A stretch of 64,000 bases of DNA from Marinomonas polaris DSM 16579. GTDB taxonomy: Bacteria; Pseudomonadota; Gammaproteobacteria; Pseudomonadales; Marinomonadaceae. A model generated the notes under the pieces. The model was not told the origin of the DNA. It ran no database searches and worked only from the letters and a program-made list of their open reading frames with translations. The stretch's first letter is position 1; the number at the start of each line of letters is the position of its first letter. This document shows, piece after piece, positions 7,597-15,822 of the stretch. Location of the stretch: assembly GCF_900129155.1 (NCBI RefSeq), contig NZ_FQVF01000002.1:62001-126000 (forward strand), in the 5' to 3' direction. The translations under genes were made by a program, and so were the position numbers.

Positions 7597-10179
7597 TTGA
7601 GTAATAAAAAAATTAACGATCCACACATGCAGCGAGAAGCGTCTAAGTACGATAACCCCGTACCAAGCCGTGAATTCATTCTAGAGTTTCTTGCCACCCA
7701 AAATAAAAGCATGGGTCATTTAGATTTATGCAAAGAGTTTTCGCTGACTGGCGAAGACGAAATCGAAGCCCTCCGTCGTCGTCTCATCGCTATGTGCCGA
7801 GACAATCAAATGACCAGCAACCAAAATGACGAATACTCGCCGATTTTAGAAAGTGACCTAATTGAAGGTTACGTTCAAGGCAATAAAGAAGGTCATGGTT
7901 TCTTGTTGCGTCAAAGTGATGACGATATTTTCCTATCTGCCCGTCAAATGCAGAACGTGATGGATGGCGATAAAGTAAAAGTACGTCTTTCTGGACGTAG
8001 TGTTAAAGGTCGCTTAGATGGTGTGGTTGTTGAAGTCATAGAGCGTAAGCACAGCCAATTGGTTGGCCGCTACTATGAAGAAAGCCGCACTGCTTTCGTT
8101 ACACCAGAAAATCCACGTATCGCCCAAGATATCTTGATCACCACAGAATCTGGCTTAACACCAACTCATGGTCAATATGTATTAGCAGAAATCGTTACCT
8201 ACGCTGAGCGCGGCAAACCAGCTCAAGGCTTAGTTAAAAAAGTCCTTGGCGACTTTATGGCGCCAGGCGTTGAGATCGAAGTGGCGATGCATCGTTATGA
8301 AATTCCTAACGAGTGGCCAGCAGCAGTCGAAAAGCAAATCAAAAATTTCAAAACAGAAGTCGCTGACGAAGACAAAGAACATCGTGTTGATTTGCGTGAC
8401 ACGCCTTTTGTTACTATCGATGGCGAAGACGCGCGTGACTTTGATGACGCGGTTTATTGTGAAAAAACACCGGGCGGTTGGAAGTTGTTTGTTGCCATTG
8501 CCGACGTTTCTCATTATGTGAAGAAAGACACGGCACTAGATGAAGAAGCCATTGTGCGTGGTAACTCGGTCTATTTCCCAGGTCGCGTTATACCTATGTT
8601 GCCGGAAGTCTTGTCGAATGGTTTGTGTTCACTTAACCCAGACGTAGATCGTTTGGCGATGGTAGCCGAAGTATCCTTGACTACTAAAGGCAAGATGCGC
8701 GGCTTCAAGTTTTATGAAGGCATTATTCGTTCTCATGCTCGTCTAACATACAGCAAAGTCGCGAAAATGATCGACGATGAGCCAGAAGAGCAAGGTATTG
8801 AGCTACGTGAACGTTATGCGTCTATTGTGTCGCATATCGATGACTTAAAAGGTTTGTATCATGTCTTGAAGGGGTCTCGTGATGAACGTGGTGCGATGGA
8901 ATTCGATACGATCGAAACTCGCATGGTGTTTGACGAGAATTCTAAGATTGAACACATTATTCCGGTTGAACGTAACGACGCTCATAAGCTGATTGAAGAA
9001 TGTATGTTGTGCGCCAACGTGGCGGCAGCAGAGTTGTTGATTAGCGCAGATTTGCCAGCCTTGTTCCGTGTTCACGAAGGTCCAAAAGACGACCGTTTGT
9101 TAACCTTGCGTACTTACCTTGGTTTGCTGGGTTTAGAGCTAACTGGTGGCACTAAGCCAACACCAGCAGATTACGCGGCATTATCTGAAAGCATTAAAGA
9201 GCGTGCGGACGTTCGTAGTATTCAAACAATGATGCTGCGTTCTATGTCTCAGGCTGTGTATCAAGCGGATAACTTGGGCCACTTTGGTTTGAATTACGAA
9301 GCTTATACTCACTTTACGTCGCCAATTCGTCGTTACCCAGATTTGTTGGTTCACCGCGCGATTCGTTATTTGATTCGTGGTGAAGGCCGTCCAACTGTGC
9401 GTCAGGCGCATCGTGTGGCAGGCAGCCCAGAACTAAAAGAACGTAAAATCTACGGTTACACTCATGCGGATATGGATGGTTTAGGGGATTCTTGTTCCTT
9501 GACTGAACGTCGCGCTGACGAAGCAACTCGTGATGTAGAAGCTTGGTTGAAATGCCAGTATGTTGAACAGCACTTGGGCGAACCGTTTGAAGGTGTCGTT
9601 ACCGCAGTGACTTCGTTTGGTTTGTTCGTTGAACTGCAAGGTTTGTTTGTCGATGGTTTGGTGCATATTTCAGGGCTTGGACAAGATTACTTTGTTCACG
9701 ACATGGAGCATCAGGCGATTATTGGTGAACGAACTGGTCGTGTATTCCGCCTTGGCGATACGTTGAAAGTTCGAGTATCTAGTGTGAACTTGGAGCAACG
9801 TAAGATTGATCTGAGTTTGGATGAAAGCGCAGCGCGTCAACCACGTAAAAAAGTGGAACGTAATGAAATGACTGAACTTGAAATGCAATTGGCTCAGTTG
9901 CCGCCTATTGAGTTGGGTGGTCGTCCTAAGCCGAAGTCCGCTGCAAAAGTGGAAGGCGATAAGTCTAAAGACGGCAAATCAGCCAAAGATGGCAAAGAGT
10001 CGGATGGCAAGGCAAAGAAAAAACGTCGTCCACCCGTTTCAAAAGGCAAACGCATTAGACAGAAGAAATCGTCTTCTGCCGCGGCAGCGAGCGGTAAACC
10101 AGCTTCTGCAGCAGCGAAAAAGCCGAAGAAGCCAAAAAAGCCGAAAAAAAATAATGCTAAGCCAAAAGCAAAAGACTGA
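7597..10179 (+). CDS. rnr: Ribonuclease R
   Basis: RNase R is a processive 3'-5' hydrolytic exoribonuclease that degrades structured RNA, with roles in rRNA quality control, tmRNA maturation and cold response. I chose the TTG at 7597 because AAGGA sits about ten bases upstream and the product then begins close to the E. coli start; an ATG at 7531 would add 22 non-homologous residues. Domains from this start: winged helix (about 20-75), cold-shock-like OB folds (about 85-240), the RNB catalytic domain with IDGEDARDFDD (about 274-284), the S1 domain (about 670-755), then a tail of over 80 residues rich in Lys, Pro and Ala. The basic tail is typical and helps RNA binding. rlmB follows, as in E. 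coli. Confidence 0.96.
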   Translation: MSNKKINDPHMQREASKYDNPVPSREFILEFLATQNKSMGHLDLCKEFSLTGEDEIEALRRRLIAMCRDNQMTSNQNDEYSPILESDLIEGYVQGNKEGHGFLLRQSDDDIFLSARQMQNVMDGDKVKVRLSGRSVKGRLDGVVVEVIERKHSQLVGRYYEESRTAFVTPENPRIAQDILITTESGLTPTHGQYVLAEIVTYAERGKPAQGLVKKVLGDFMAPGVEIEVAMHRYEIPNEWPAAVEKQIKNFKTEVADEDKEHRVDLRDTPFVTIDGEDARDFDDAVYCEKTPGGWKLFVAIADVSHYVKKDTALDEEAIVRGNSVYFPGRVIPMLPEVLSNGLCSLNPDVDRLAMVAEVSLTTKGKMRGFKFYEGIIRSHARLTYSKVAKMIDDEPEEQGIELRERYASIVSHIDDLKGLYHVLKGSRDERGAMEFDTIETRMVFDENSKIEHIIPVERNDAHKLIEECMLCANVAAAELLISADLPALFRVHEGPKDDRLLTLRTYLGLLGLELTGGTKPTPADYAALSESIKERADVRSIQTMMLRSMSQAVYQADNLGHFGLNYEAYTHFTSPIRRYPDLLVHRAIRYLIRGEGRPTVRQAHRVAGSPELKERKIYGYTHADMDGLGDSCSLTERRADEATRDVEAWLKCQYVEQHLGEPFEGVVTAVTSFGLFVELQGLFVDGLVHISGLGQDYFVHDMEHQAIIGERTGRVFRLGDTLKVRVSSVNLEQRKIDLSLDESAARQPRKKVERNEMTELEMQLAQLPPIELGGRPKPKSAAKVEGDKSKDGKSAKDGKESDGKAKKKRRPPVSKGKRIRQKKSSSAAAASGKPASAAAKKPKKPKKPKKNNAKPKAKD

Positions 10180-10232
10180 TCTGAAGCTGTGAACTGAGCT
10201 TTATAGATGAATAACTTTCTAGATAAGTAAAA

Positions 10233-10248
10233 GGGGGGCGTATGCCCC
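10233..10248 (+). other. Short GC hairpin between rnr and rlmB
   Basis: GGGGGC-GTAT-GCCCCC (within 10232-10249) forms a compact stem but has no following T-run. It may be an RNA processing or stability element in an rnr-rlmB transcript rather than a true terminator. Confidence 0.4.
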
Positions 10249-10267
10249 CAAATTAATAGAGTAAAAG

Positions 10268-11035
10268 ATGTCAGATTTAGAATGGATATACGGCATACAT
10301 GCCGTGGAAAATGCGTTGAACCAACAGCCAGAACGTATTAAAGAAGTACGTTTTCAAGAAGGCCGTGACGATAAGAAAACTCAGCGTTTAATGCAGCTTT
10401 GTAAGGCCAATAAAGTGCGTCATAGCGTTGTTGCCCGCCGCGATCTCGATCAGTTGTTTACCTCAAATAAAGATCGTGTGGTTCACCAAGGTGTGGTTGC
10501 TTATACCACGATGAACAAAGCGGGTAATGAAGCGGACTTGCATACGCTAGTCGCTGGTTTAGATGAAACGCCGCTGATTATTATTCTAGATGGCGTGACG
10601 GATCCGCATAACTTGGGCGCTTGTTTGCGTAGTGCTGACGCAGCTGGTGCTCATGCGGTTGTCATGCCAAAAGACAATTCTGCGCCATTGAATGCAACAG
10701 TAAGTAAAGTAGCTTGCGGTGCTGCAGAAAGTATTCCTGTTTATGCGGTGACCAACCTTGCTCGCACCATGAAGAAGTTGCAAGACCAAGGTGTCTGGAT
10801 CTTTGGCACAGCTGGCGAAGCGACACAAACCATTTATGAGCAAGACTTAACCATTCCGACGGCTATTGTGATGGGCGCAGAAGGTGATGGCATGCGTCGT
10901 TTGACTCGTGAGCAATGTGATTATCTAGTGAAACTGCCTATGGCTGGTGTGGTTTCTAGTTTGAATGTGTCTGTAGCGACAGGTGTTTGTCTCTACGAAG
11001 TAGTGCGTCAGCGCGCTGTTAAGGCCAAAGGTTAA
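10268..11035 (+). CDS. rlmB: 23S rRNA (guanosine-2251-2'-O)-methyltransferase
   Basis: RlmB, a SpoU/TrmH-type SPOUT enzyme, uses S-adenosylmethionine to methylate the ribose of G2251 in the 23S rRNA P-loop. The 255-residue length is standard. The N-terminal substrate-binding domain begins with WIYGIHAVENAL, and the C-terminal knotted domain has the three SpoU motifs: NLGACLRSADAAG (around 115), GAEGDGMRRL (around 205) and LPMAGVVSSLNVSVATG near the end. It follows rnr by about 90 bp, the classic gene order, and is itself followed by cobT after only 13 bp, so the cobalamin genes may share its transcript. Identification is secure. Confidence 0.96.
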   Translation: MSDLEWIYGIHAVENALNQQPERIKEVRFQEGRDDKKTQRLMQLCKANKVRHSVVARRDLDQLFTSNKDRVVHQGVVAYTTMNKAGNEADLHTLVAGLDETPLIIILDGVTDPHNLGACLRSADAAGAHAVVMPKDNSAPLNATVSKVACGAAESIPVYAVTNLARTMKKLQDQGVWIFGTAGEATQTIYEQDLTIPTAIVMGAEGDGMRRLTREQCDYLVKLPMAGVVSSLNVSVATGVCLYEVVRQRAVKAKG

Positions 11036-11048
11036 GGGGCATCAAGCC

Positions 11049-12110
11049 TTGTTTAAGCAATTTAGTATTCCGGCACCTTCGGCAATTATTGCCGAAGAGT
11101 TACAACACAAAATTGATAACAAAACTAAGCCGTTAGGCGCGCTAGGAGAGTTGGAAAGCATTGCTTTTCAGCTTGGGAAGATTCAGCAAACGTTAACGCC
11201 TGATACGTCAAAACCTAAGATGATCATCTTTGCCGCTGATCATGGTGTTGTCGCTCAGGGCATTAGTTTGTTTCCTCAAGAAGTGACACCGCAAATGGTG
11301 ATGAACTTCTTGATGGGTGGTGCCGCCGTGAGTGTTTTCTGCGATCAACATAAGGTACCGTTGCGAATCGTTGATGTGGGTGTTAATGCAGAATTAGCTG
11401 CGCATCCTTTATTAGGTGCGCGCAAAGTAGCATTTTCATCTCAGGACTTTAGTCAACAAGCCGCAATGACAACGCAGCAGTTAGAAAAAGCGATTCAAGC
11501 GGGTGTTGACGAAGCGAACCTTGCCATTGATGACGGCGTGAACTTGTTGATGTTCGGTGAGATGGGCATCGGTAACACTTGCGTGTCTTCTTGCATGATG
11601 ACGGCGTTAATTGGTGTTAGTGCGACAGACAGCACTGGACGTGGTACTGGATTGGATCTTGCCGGGGTTTCCCATAAAGCGCAGGTTATTGAGCAATCAT
11701 TAAAACGTGCTGAACAAGATACAGGCCAAATGATACCTGACTGGAGTGCACAAACTCTTGCAGAGCAAGTCGGTGGTTTTGAGATTTTGGCCATGGCGGG
11801 TGCGATGTTGCAATCGGCTCAGCGTCAAACGGCCTTTGTGGTGGATGGTTTTATCTGTTCTGTGGCTTTGCTGTTTGCACAAAAAGTCGCTCCGAATGTG
11901 CGTGAATATGCTATTTTTGCTCATCAATCGAATGAAAAAGCCCACAAGATGCTGCTCGATCATTTGAATGCGGAACCTATTTTGTCATTAGATCTGCGTT
12001 TGGGTGAAGGTTCTGGTGCTATTTTAGCTTATCCATTAATCAACAGCGCGTGTCTGTTTTTGAATAAGATGGCGAGCTTTGAGAGTGCAGGCGTGAGTGA
12101 TTCTAAATAG
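11049..12110 (+). CDS. cobT: Nicotinate-nucleotide-dimethylbenzimidazole phosphoribosyltransferase
   Basis: CobT transfers phosphoribose from nicotinate mononucleotide to 5,6-dimethylbenzimidazole, giving alpha-ribazole phosphate for the lower ligand of cobalamin. The 353-residue protein has DKTKPLGALGELE-like opening residues, FAADHGVVAQGIS (about 60-72), GEMGIGNTCVSS (about 173-184) and the C-terminal LRLGEGSGA with the catalytic Glu (around 317-325). The start is TTG at 11049 with AAGGGG about ten bases upstream, overlapping the intergenic space after rlmB. cobS follows, and bluB, which makes the base substrate, lies at 34.7 kb. No cobU was found in this window, so the guanylylation step must be encoded elsewhere. 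Confidence 0.95.
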   Translation: MFKQFSIPAPSAIIAEELQHKIDNKTKPLGALGELESIAFQLGKIQQTLTPDTSKPKMIIFAADHGVVAQGISLFPQEVTPQMVMNFLMGGAAVSVFCDQHKVPLRIVDVGVNAELAAHPLLGARKVAFSSQDFSQQAAMTTQQLEKAIQAGVDEANLAIDDGVNLLMFGEMGIGNTCVSSCMMTALIGVSATDSTGRGTGLDLAGVSHKAQVIEQSLKRAEQDTGQMIPDWSAQTLAEQVGGFEILAMAGAMLQSAQRQTAFVVDGFICSVALLFAQKVAPNVREYAIFAHQSNEKAHKMLLDHLNAEPILSLDLRLGEGSGAILAYPLINSACLFLNKMASFESAGVSDSK

Positions 12111-12169
12111 ATTTCGTTCGAATAGGCTACTGGCCAATAGAAACAAATAACTAGATAAGCAGAAATAAA

Positions 12170-12955
12170 ATGAAAGGCATGATTATTGGCCCTTATTGGC
12201 AAGGCTTTAAACGTAGCCTTGTCACCTATACTCGAATCCCTCTGAAAGTGGATTGGAGTGATGATATAAAGCACATCCCAGCGGTGTGCTTTTTACCATG
12301 GATCGGTTTGGTTGTTGGTCTACTGAGCGCTTGGCCATTATGGTTTGATTGGTCAACGTCATTGCAAGCTCTATTTATGTTGTTAACCGCGGTGTTATTA
12401 ACCGGTGGATTTCACGAAGATGGTTTGATGGACAGCTGTGATGGGTTGATTGGTGGCTGGGACAAAGAGCAACGCTTGTCGATCATGAAAGATTCGCGCA
12501 TTGGAAGCTATGCTGCCTTGTCTATTTGGTTTTCTTTGACACTCAAATGGTTATTGTTGAGTGAATTATTGCAGGTGATTCCAGACTCGTTTCTAGGTTT
12601 TGTTTATACCTTAAGTGGTTGGTGTGTTGTGCATATTGTTGCTAGATTCATACCTCTGGTGTTAATGAATACGCTTGATTATGTGACCATGGGACAAAGC
12701 AAAGCATCTAGTATGATTGCTAAGTTGAATCCTAGTCAGTGGTTAGTGGCTTTGTTGCCTTGTTTGTTGATTGGTGTGCTAGCGTTTAATTTGTTCGATT
12801 TGATTCTTACCTTTATTTTTGCCGCCGTTTTAGTCTTTTTGATGCGCCTGTATTTACGTAAAAAAATTGATGGCTTTAATGGTGATACCTTAGGTGCGAG
12901 TGAACAGATAGGTGAAATATTTGTTGTCTTATGTCTGTTGGTATCTTATTCATGA
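12170..12955 (+). CDS. cobS: Adenosylcobinamide-GDP ribazoletransferase (cobalamin synthase)
   Basis: CobS is an integral membrane enzyme that joins adenosylcobinamide-GDP to alpha-ribazole or its phosphate, the assembly step of the nucleotide loop. The 261-residue protein has an amphipathic N-terminal section containing TRIP, then the family motif GGFHEDGLMDSCDGL (around 82-96), with KDSRIGSYA following. Five or six hydrophobic segments run through the rest, and the C-terminus has the usual GDTLGASEQIGE. It starts 59 bp after cobT, and its TGA overlaps the cobC ATG by four bases, so the two are translationally coupled. A second ATG three codons in is an equally plausible start. Confidence 0.94.
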   Translation: MKGMIIGPYWQGFKRSLVTYTRIPLKVDWSDDIKHIPAVCFLPWIGLVVGLLSAWPLWFDWSTSLQALFMLLTAVLLTGGFHEDGLMDSCDGLIGGWDKEQRLSIMKDSRIGSYAALSIWFSLTLKWLLLSELLQVIPDSFLGFVYTLSGWCVVHIVARFIPLVLMNTLDYVTMGQSKASSMIAKLNPSQWLVALLPCLLIGVLAFNLFDLILTFIFAAVLVFLMRLYLRKKIDGFNGDTLGASEQIGEIFVVLCLLVSYS

Positions 12956-13545
12956 AGCTTTATTTGATTCGACATCCAAGGCCAGAGGTTAAGAAAGGTC
13001 TGTGTTACGGTGATATGGATGTACCACTTGCCGATGGTTGGGAAGAGGGAGCACAAGCATTAAAAAATGCTTTGTCGATTGAATTTGATGGTGAGTCGAA
13101 TGTATGTTTTCACAGTCCATTAAGCCGAGCAGCACGATTAGCTGAACATATTGGTGATGGCAAATCACAAGTTGTTGAAGCACTAAAAGAACTAGATTTT
13201 GGTGATTGGGAAGGATTGTGTTGGCAAGATATTCCAAAGCAAGAAATAGATCTGTGGGCTGACGACATTGTGCTCTCCGCGCCTTATAATGGTGAATCGC
13301 TGCAAGTTGTAGCTGATCGCGTTTGGCGATGGTGGCTATCGGTGAAAGATATGCCGATGGAAAATTGTGTATTGGTTGCGCACTCTGGTGTCATCAAGGT
13401 ATTTGTCAGTATGCTCTGCCAATGGCCTTTGGATCAATGTCACCGAATAGATGTGGGCTTCAGTAGTTTGACGGAGTTTTTCATTCAGGGAGATTTGGTT
13501 ATGTTAAAGCGTTTGGGTGCTGGTGACTGGGTATCTAGTCAATAA
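12952..13545 (+). CDS. cobC: Alpha-ribazole phosphatase-like histidine phosphatase
   Basis: This member of the phosphoglycerate mutase-like histidine phosphatase superfamily probably dephosphorylates alpha-ribazole-5'-phosphate or the phosphorylated cobalamin product. The phosphate-binding signature LIRHPRPEVKKGLCYG stands at residues 4-19, with the phospho-acceptor His within the first ten residues. The partner Glu region is ELDFGDWEG, and the second catalytic His is in LVAHSGVIKV (around 143-152). The ATG at 12952 overlaps the cobS stop in an ATGA arrangement, which decides the start over an upstream ATG at 12931. Length (197 residues) fits CobC. Function as CobC rather than a generic phosphatase rests on the operon position. 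Confidence 0.9.
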   Translation: MKLYLIRHPRPEVKKGLCYGDMDVPLADGWEEGAQALKNALSIEFDGESNVCFHSPLSRAARLAEHIGDGKSQVVEALKELDFGDWEGLCWQDIPKQEIDLWADDIVLSAPYNGESLQVVADRVWRWWLSVKDMPMENCVLVAHSGVIKVFVSMLCQWPLDQCHRIDVGFSSLTEFFIQGDLVMLKRLGAGDWVSSQ

Positions 13546-13614
13546 CGGGTGCTTTTTAATGTTGGATTTGGTATTCGCCAAATCGTCTTAGGTTCGATTG
13601 AGAAAAAATAAAAA

Positions 13615-14229
13615 ATGTTGCTATATCTTTTGGGTATGTTTGGGATTGCCGCGTTTGCAATCACAGGGGTTATTTCGTCCGGTAAAAAAGACATGGATCT
13701 TTTTAGCGTGGTATTCCTTGGTATGGTGACATCCTTGGGTGGTGGTACGATTCGAGACACGGTGTTATCTGTTGAAACGGTTTATTGGGTAAAAGACACG
13801 TCTTACTTATGGGTGGCGTTTTTGTCTTCAACCTTGGCGTTTTTTACGGTTCGATTCATCGAAGATAGACAAACCGTTTTTCATTATGCTGATTCATTTG
13901 GTTTGGCTCTTTTTACAGTCGTTGCAACGGAAAAAGTGCTGAACCTAGGTTTCCCGCCAACCATTGCTATCACTATGGGTATTATCACTGGTGTGGCTGG
14001 CGGCATTATTCGTGATGTTTTGAGTCATCGTCCGCCTTTGGTTTTAGGACGAGAGTTTTACGCAACCCCAGCATTTTTAGGTGCTTTGTTATTAGTACTA
14101 CTTGAAAAAAACGTACCGACACATGAGTTTAACTCGATTTACGCGGTGGCTTTAGTCTTTATACTAAGGGTGTTCGCGATACATAAAGATTTGTATTACC
14201 CAAGTTGGTTGTTGTACAAGAAAAAGTAG
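13615..14229 (+). CDS. TRIC cation channel family protein (UPF0126/YicG type)
   Basis: This 204-residue inner membrane protein belongs to the bacterial TRIC channel family, whose structurally known members form trimeric cation channels. About seven hydrophobic segments are visible, and the two internal repeats carry the family signatures GGGTIRD (about 43-49) and GGIIRDVL (about 123-130), with FAITGV in the first helix. It sits between cobC and cobO on the same strand, 69 bp after cobC, and its stop codon lies inside three 15-bp tandem repeats that lead into cobO. A link to cobalamin metabolism is suggested only by position. Family assignment is confident; the transported ion is not known. 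Confidence 0.88.
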   Translation: MLLYLLGMFGIAAFAITGVISSGKKDMDLFSVVFLGMVTSLGGGTIRDTVLSVETVYWVKDTSYLWVAFLSSTLAFFTVRFIEDRQTVFHYADSFGLALFTVVATEKVLNLGFPPTIAITMGIITGVAGGIIRDVLSHRPPLVLGREFYATPAFLGALLLVLLEKNVPTHEFNSIYAVALVFILRVFAIHKDLYYPSWLLYKKK

Positions 14230-14258
14230 TACAAGAAAAAACAGTACAAAAAATGACA
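14214..14258 (+). repeat. 15-bp triplication at the channel gene-cobO junction
   Basis: GTACAAGAAAAAGTA (14214), GTACAAGAAAAAACA (14229) and GTACAAAAAATGACA (14244) follow head to tail. The first contains the stop codon of the upstream gene, and the third contains an in-frame ATG for cobO. Confidence 0.7.
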
Positions 14259-14273
14259 TTAAAGAGACAAATT

Positions 14274-14912
14274 ATGACGGATCCTTCTCCTGAACAAAAA
14301 GTCACAGAGCAACATGTAGAACAAGCAGAAAAGAACGAAGCGCGCTTGTTGAAGAAAAAGGCGGTTGTTGATCAACGTATTGCTGCGGCAACGGAAGAGC
14401 GTGGCGTAACCATTTTATTAACCGGTAATGGCAAAGGTAAAAGCTCTAGCGCCTTTGGTACCATGGCTCGTGCTTTGGGTCATGGGCAAAAAAGTTCGGT
14501 GATTCAGTTTATAAAAGGGCGCAAGGCGACTGGCGAACAATTGTTCTTTGGCTCTCATCCATTAGTTGATTTTCATGTCATGGGGCATGGTTTTACGTGG
14601 GAAACACGTAATCCAGAGTTGGAAAAAGAAGCCGCTGAACAAGCGTGGGCCTTGGCTAAGAGTGTTTTGTCTGATCCCAGTGTGCATTTTGTTTTGTTGG
14701 ATGAAATCACCTACATGTATAAATATGGCTATTTAAACGAAGACGATTTGATTGCCGCATTGAATTCTCGTCCAGCTCATCAAAACGTAATGATGACAGG
14801 TCGTACAGCACCACGCGTTTTGTTAGACAGTGTTGATACGCACAGTAAAATTGCCAATGAACGTCACGCTTTTGCAAATGGCGTAAAAGCTCAAGTTGGA
14901 ATTGAATGGTAG
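14274..14912 (+). CDS. cobO: Cob(I)yrinic acid a,c-diamide adenosyltransferase
   Basis: This CobA/CobO/BtuR-type enzyme transfers the adenosyl group of ATP to the cobalt of a corrinoid, making the Ado form needed for cobalamin assembly and salvage. From the ATG at 14274 it has 212 residues, near the family norm of about 200. A charged N-terminal helix of some 35 residues leads to GVTILLTGNGKGKSSSAFG (P-loop around 44-54), then VIQFIKGR, HVMGHGFTWETR and VLLDEITYMYKYG. In-frame ATGs upstream (14205, 14253) would extend it through simple repeats, so they are less likely. A terminator overlaps its stop codon. BtuR is the alternative name; activity is confidently inferred. Confidence 0.93.
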   Translation: MTDPSPEQKVTEQHVEQAEKNEARLLKKKAVVDQRIAAATEERGVTILLTGNGKGKSSSAFGTMARALGHGQKSSVIQFIKGRKATGEQLFFGSHPLVDFHVMGHGFTWETRNPELEKEAAEQAWALAKSVLSDPSVHFVLLDEITYMYKYGYLNEDDLIAALNSRPAHQNVMMTGRTAPRVLLDSVDTHSKIANERHAFANGVKAQVGIEW

Positions 14913-14935
14913 TTCGCATCGCGAGCTACTTTTTC
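14909..14935 (+). terminator. Terminator overlapping the cobO stop
   Basis: GTAGTTCGC (14909-14917) pairs with GCGAGCTAC (14921-14929), with one G-U pair and a 3-nt loop, followed by TTTTTC. It ends the cob transcript and separates it from the sodN operon. Confidence 0.7.
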
Positions 14936-15071
14936 TGATTCATTTTATTTCCCTCTCTTTACCTTTCTTTTTTGTCTACGGCTTTGATCTAACCTGATCC
15001 TTCATAATGTAAAAAATGCGTTCAAATGAGATTTATTCTCAAATTAGCTGGATTTTTTAAAATTCTTTTAC

Positions 15072-15090
15072 GATAATGATTCTCATTAAG
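15072..15090 (+). promoter_or_regulatory. Fur-box-like operator of the Ni-SOD operon
   Basis: GATAATGATTCTCATTAAG matches the 19-bp Fur consensus GATAATGATAATCATTATC at 15 of 19 positions. It lies 37 bp before the first start codon of the operon, in the position expected to cover a promoter. Repression by iron-loaded Fur, with release under iron limitation, is the straightforward inference. A Zur or Nur site is less likely from the sequence. Confidence 0.7.
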
Positions 15091-15126
15091 TTCTATTTAG
15101 TATCATAACATATCGTGGAGGAAACA

Positions 15127-15570
15127 ATGCAAGACTGGGAGCGTTTAACGAGACAAGCTAACCGGGCTTATTCAAATCATGCTTTTACTGATGCTGTGGA
15201 TTTAAATCGACAGGCATTGATGCAAGCAGAGCGTTCATTCGATGAAGATTTTTATCGAGATGCTGAATCTGCTGTAGCAGCTGCTGCCGTGAGTTTTTTG
15301 AATATTGCCGAATCTTATACTGCCTTGGGTGACTTTATTTCCGCCAACACTCAATTTGAAAGTGCGGTAAATTTCTTACAAACCATTATTGCCCGGCCTG
15401 ATATGGATGATGAACAGCGTGATCTCATTATGAGAACGGCAACTCATATTCGTTTTGAATGGGAGCTGTTTACTCAGAGTTATAGCAAGGAGGTTTCTGC
15501 GCAAAGTAGAGCCTTGATGCAGTCGTTGACTAATGCAGTGTCTATATCAACTGCTGTGATGCGTCATTAA
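15127..15570 (+). CDS. Hypothetical TPR-like protein of the Ni-SOD operon
   Basis: I do not recognise a named function. The 147-residue protein has no signal peptide or membrane segment and reads as a bundle of amphipathic helices with tetratricopeptide-like pattern: NRAYSNHAFTDAVDLNRQAL near the start and IAESYTALGDFISANTQFESA near residues 60-80. Such proteins commonly act as adaptors. It may belong to the small DUF2753-type proteins of marine gammaproteobacteria, but I cannot confirm this. The start is ATG 15127, decided by GGAGG seven bases upstream; a GTG at 15115 would place that site inside the gene. It is the first gene after the Fur-like box and precedes the HPGHDD protein, sodN and sodX, suggesting an accessory role. 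Confidence 0.7.
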   Translation: MQDWERLTRQANRAYSNHAFTDAVDLNRQALMQAERSFDEDFYRDAESAVAAAAVSFLNIAESYTALGDFISANTQFESAVNFLQTIIARPDMDDEQRDLIMRTATHIRFEWELFTQSYSKEVSAQSRALMQSLTNAVSISTAVMRH

Positions 15571-15600
15571 TTGTTAGGTGTTAATGGAAGGAATGATGAT

Positions 15601-15822
15601 ATGAAATTCATTATTAGAGTCATGTTGTTCAGTGTTTTTATTGTCATGAGCCAAGTGATTCAGGCACATCCTGGTCATGATGATTCACATTGGGCGAGTG
15701 ATCTTATTCATGTTTTAACCGTATTGGCTGTGGGAAGTATTATTGTGGGCGGCTTTGTTTATAAGCTGTTACTACGTCGGCGTAAACAACTTGAGCGAGA
15801 GGAGATTAGTCATGATGCATAG
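15601..15822 (+). CDS. Small HPGHDD membrane protein, putative metal accessory for Ni-SOD
   Basis: This 73-residue protein starts at ATG 15601 behind GGAAGGA. A cleavable signal peptide (about 1-23, ending VIQA) would expose a mature N-terminus HPGHDDSHW, rich in histidine and acid groups. A single transmembrane segment follows (about 36-56), then a basic cytoplasmic tail LLRRRKQLEREE. The HPGHD opening resembles the mature start of HupE/UreJ nickel permeases, but the rest of that fold is absent. Its end overlaps the sodN start by eleven bases, which implies coupled translation. A role in periplasmic nickel capture or delivery is an inference from the His motif and the neighbour; the HupE similarity may be convergent. 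Confidence 0.65.
   Translation: MKFIIRVMLFSVFIVMSQVIQAHPGHDDSHWASDLIHVLTVLAVGSIIVGGFVYKLLLRRRKQLEREEISHDA

Noticed and set aside
12110-12170. Possible cobalamin riboswitch before cobS or upstream of bluB (35356-35477)
   Set aside because: No B12-box-like core or room for a 200-nt aptamer in the short gaps.
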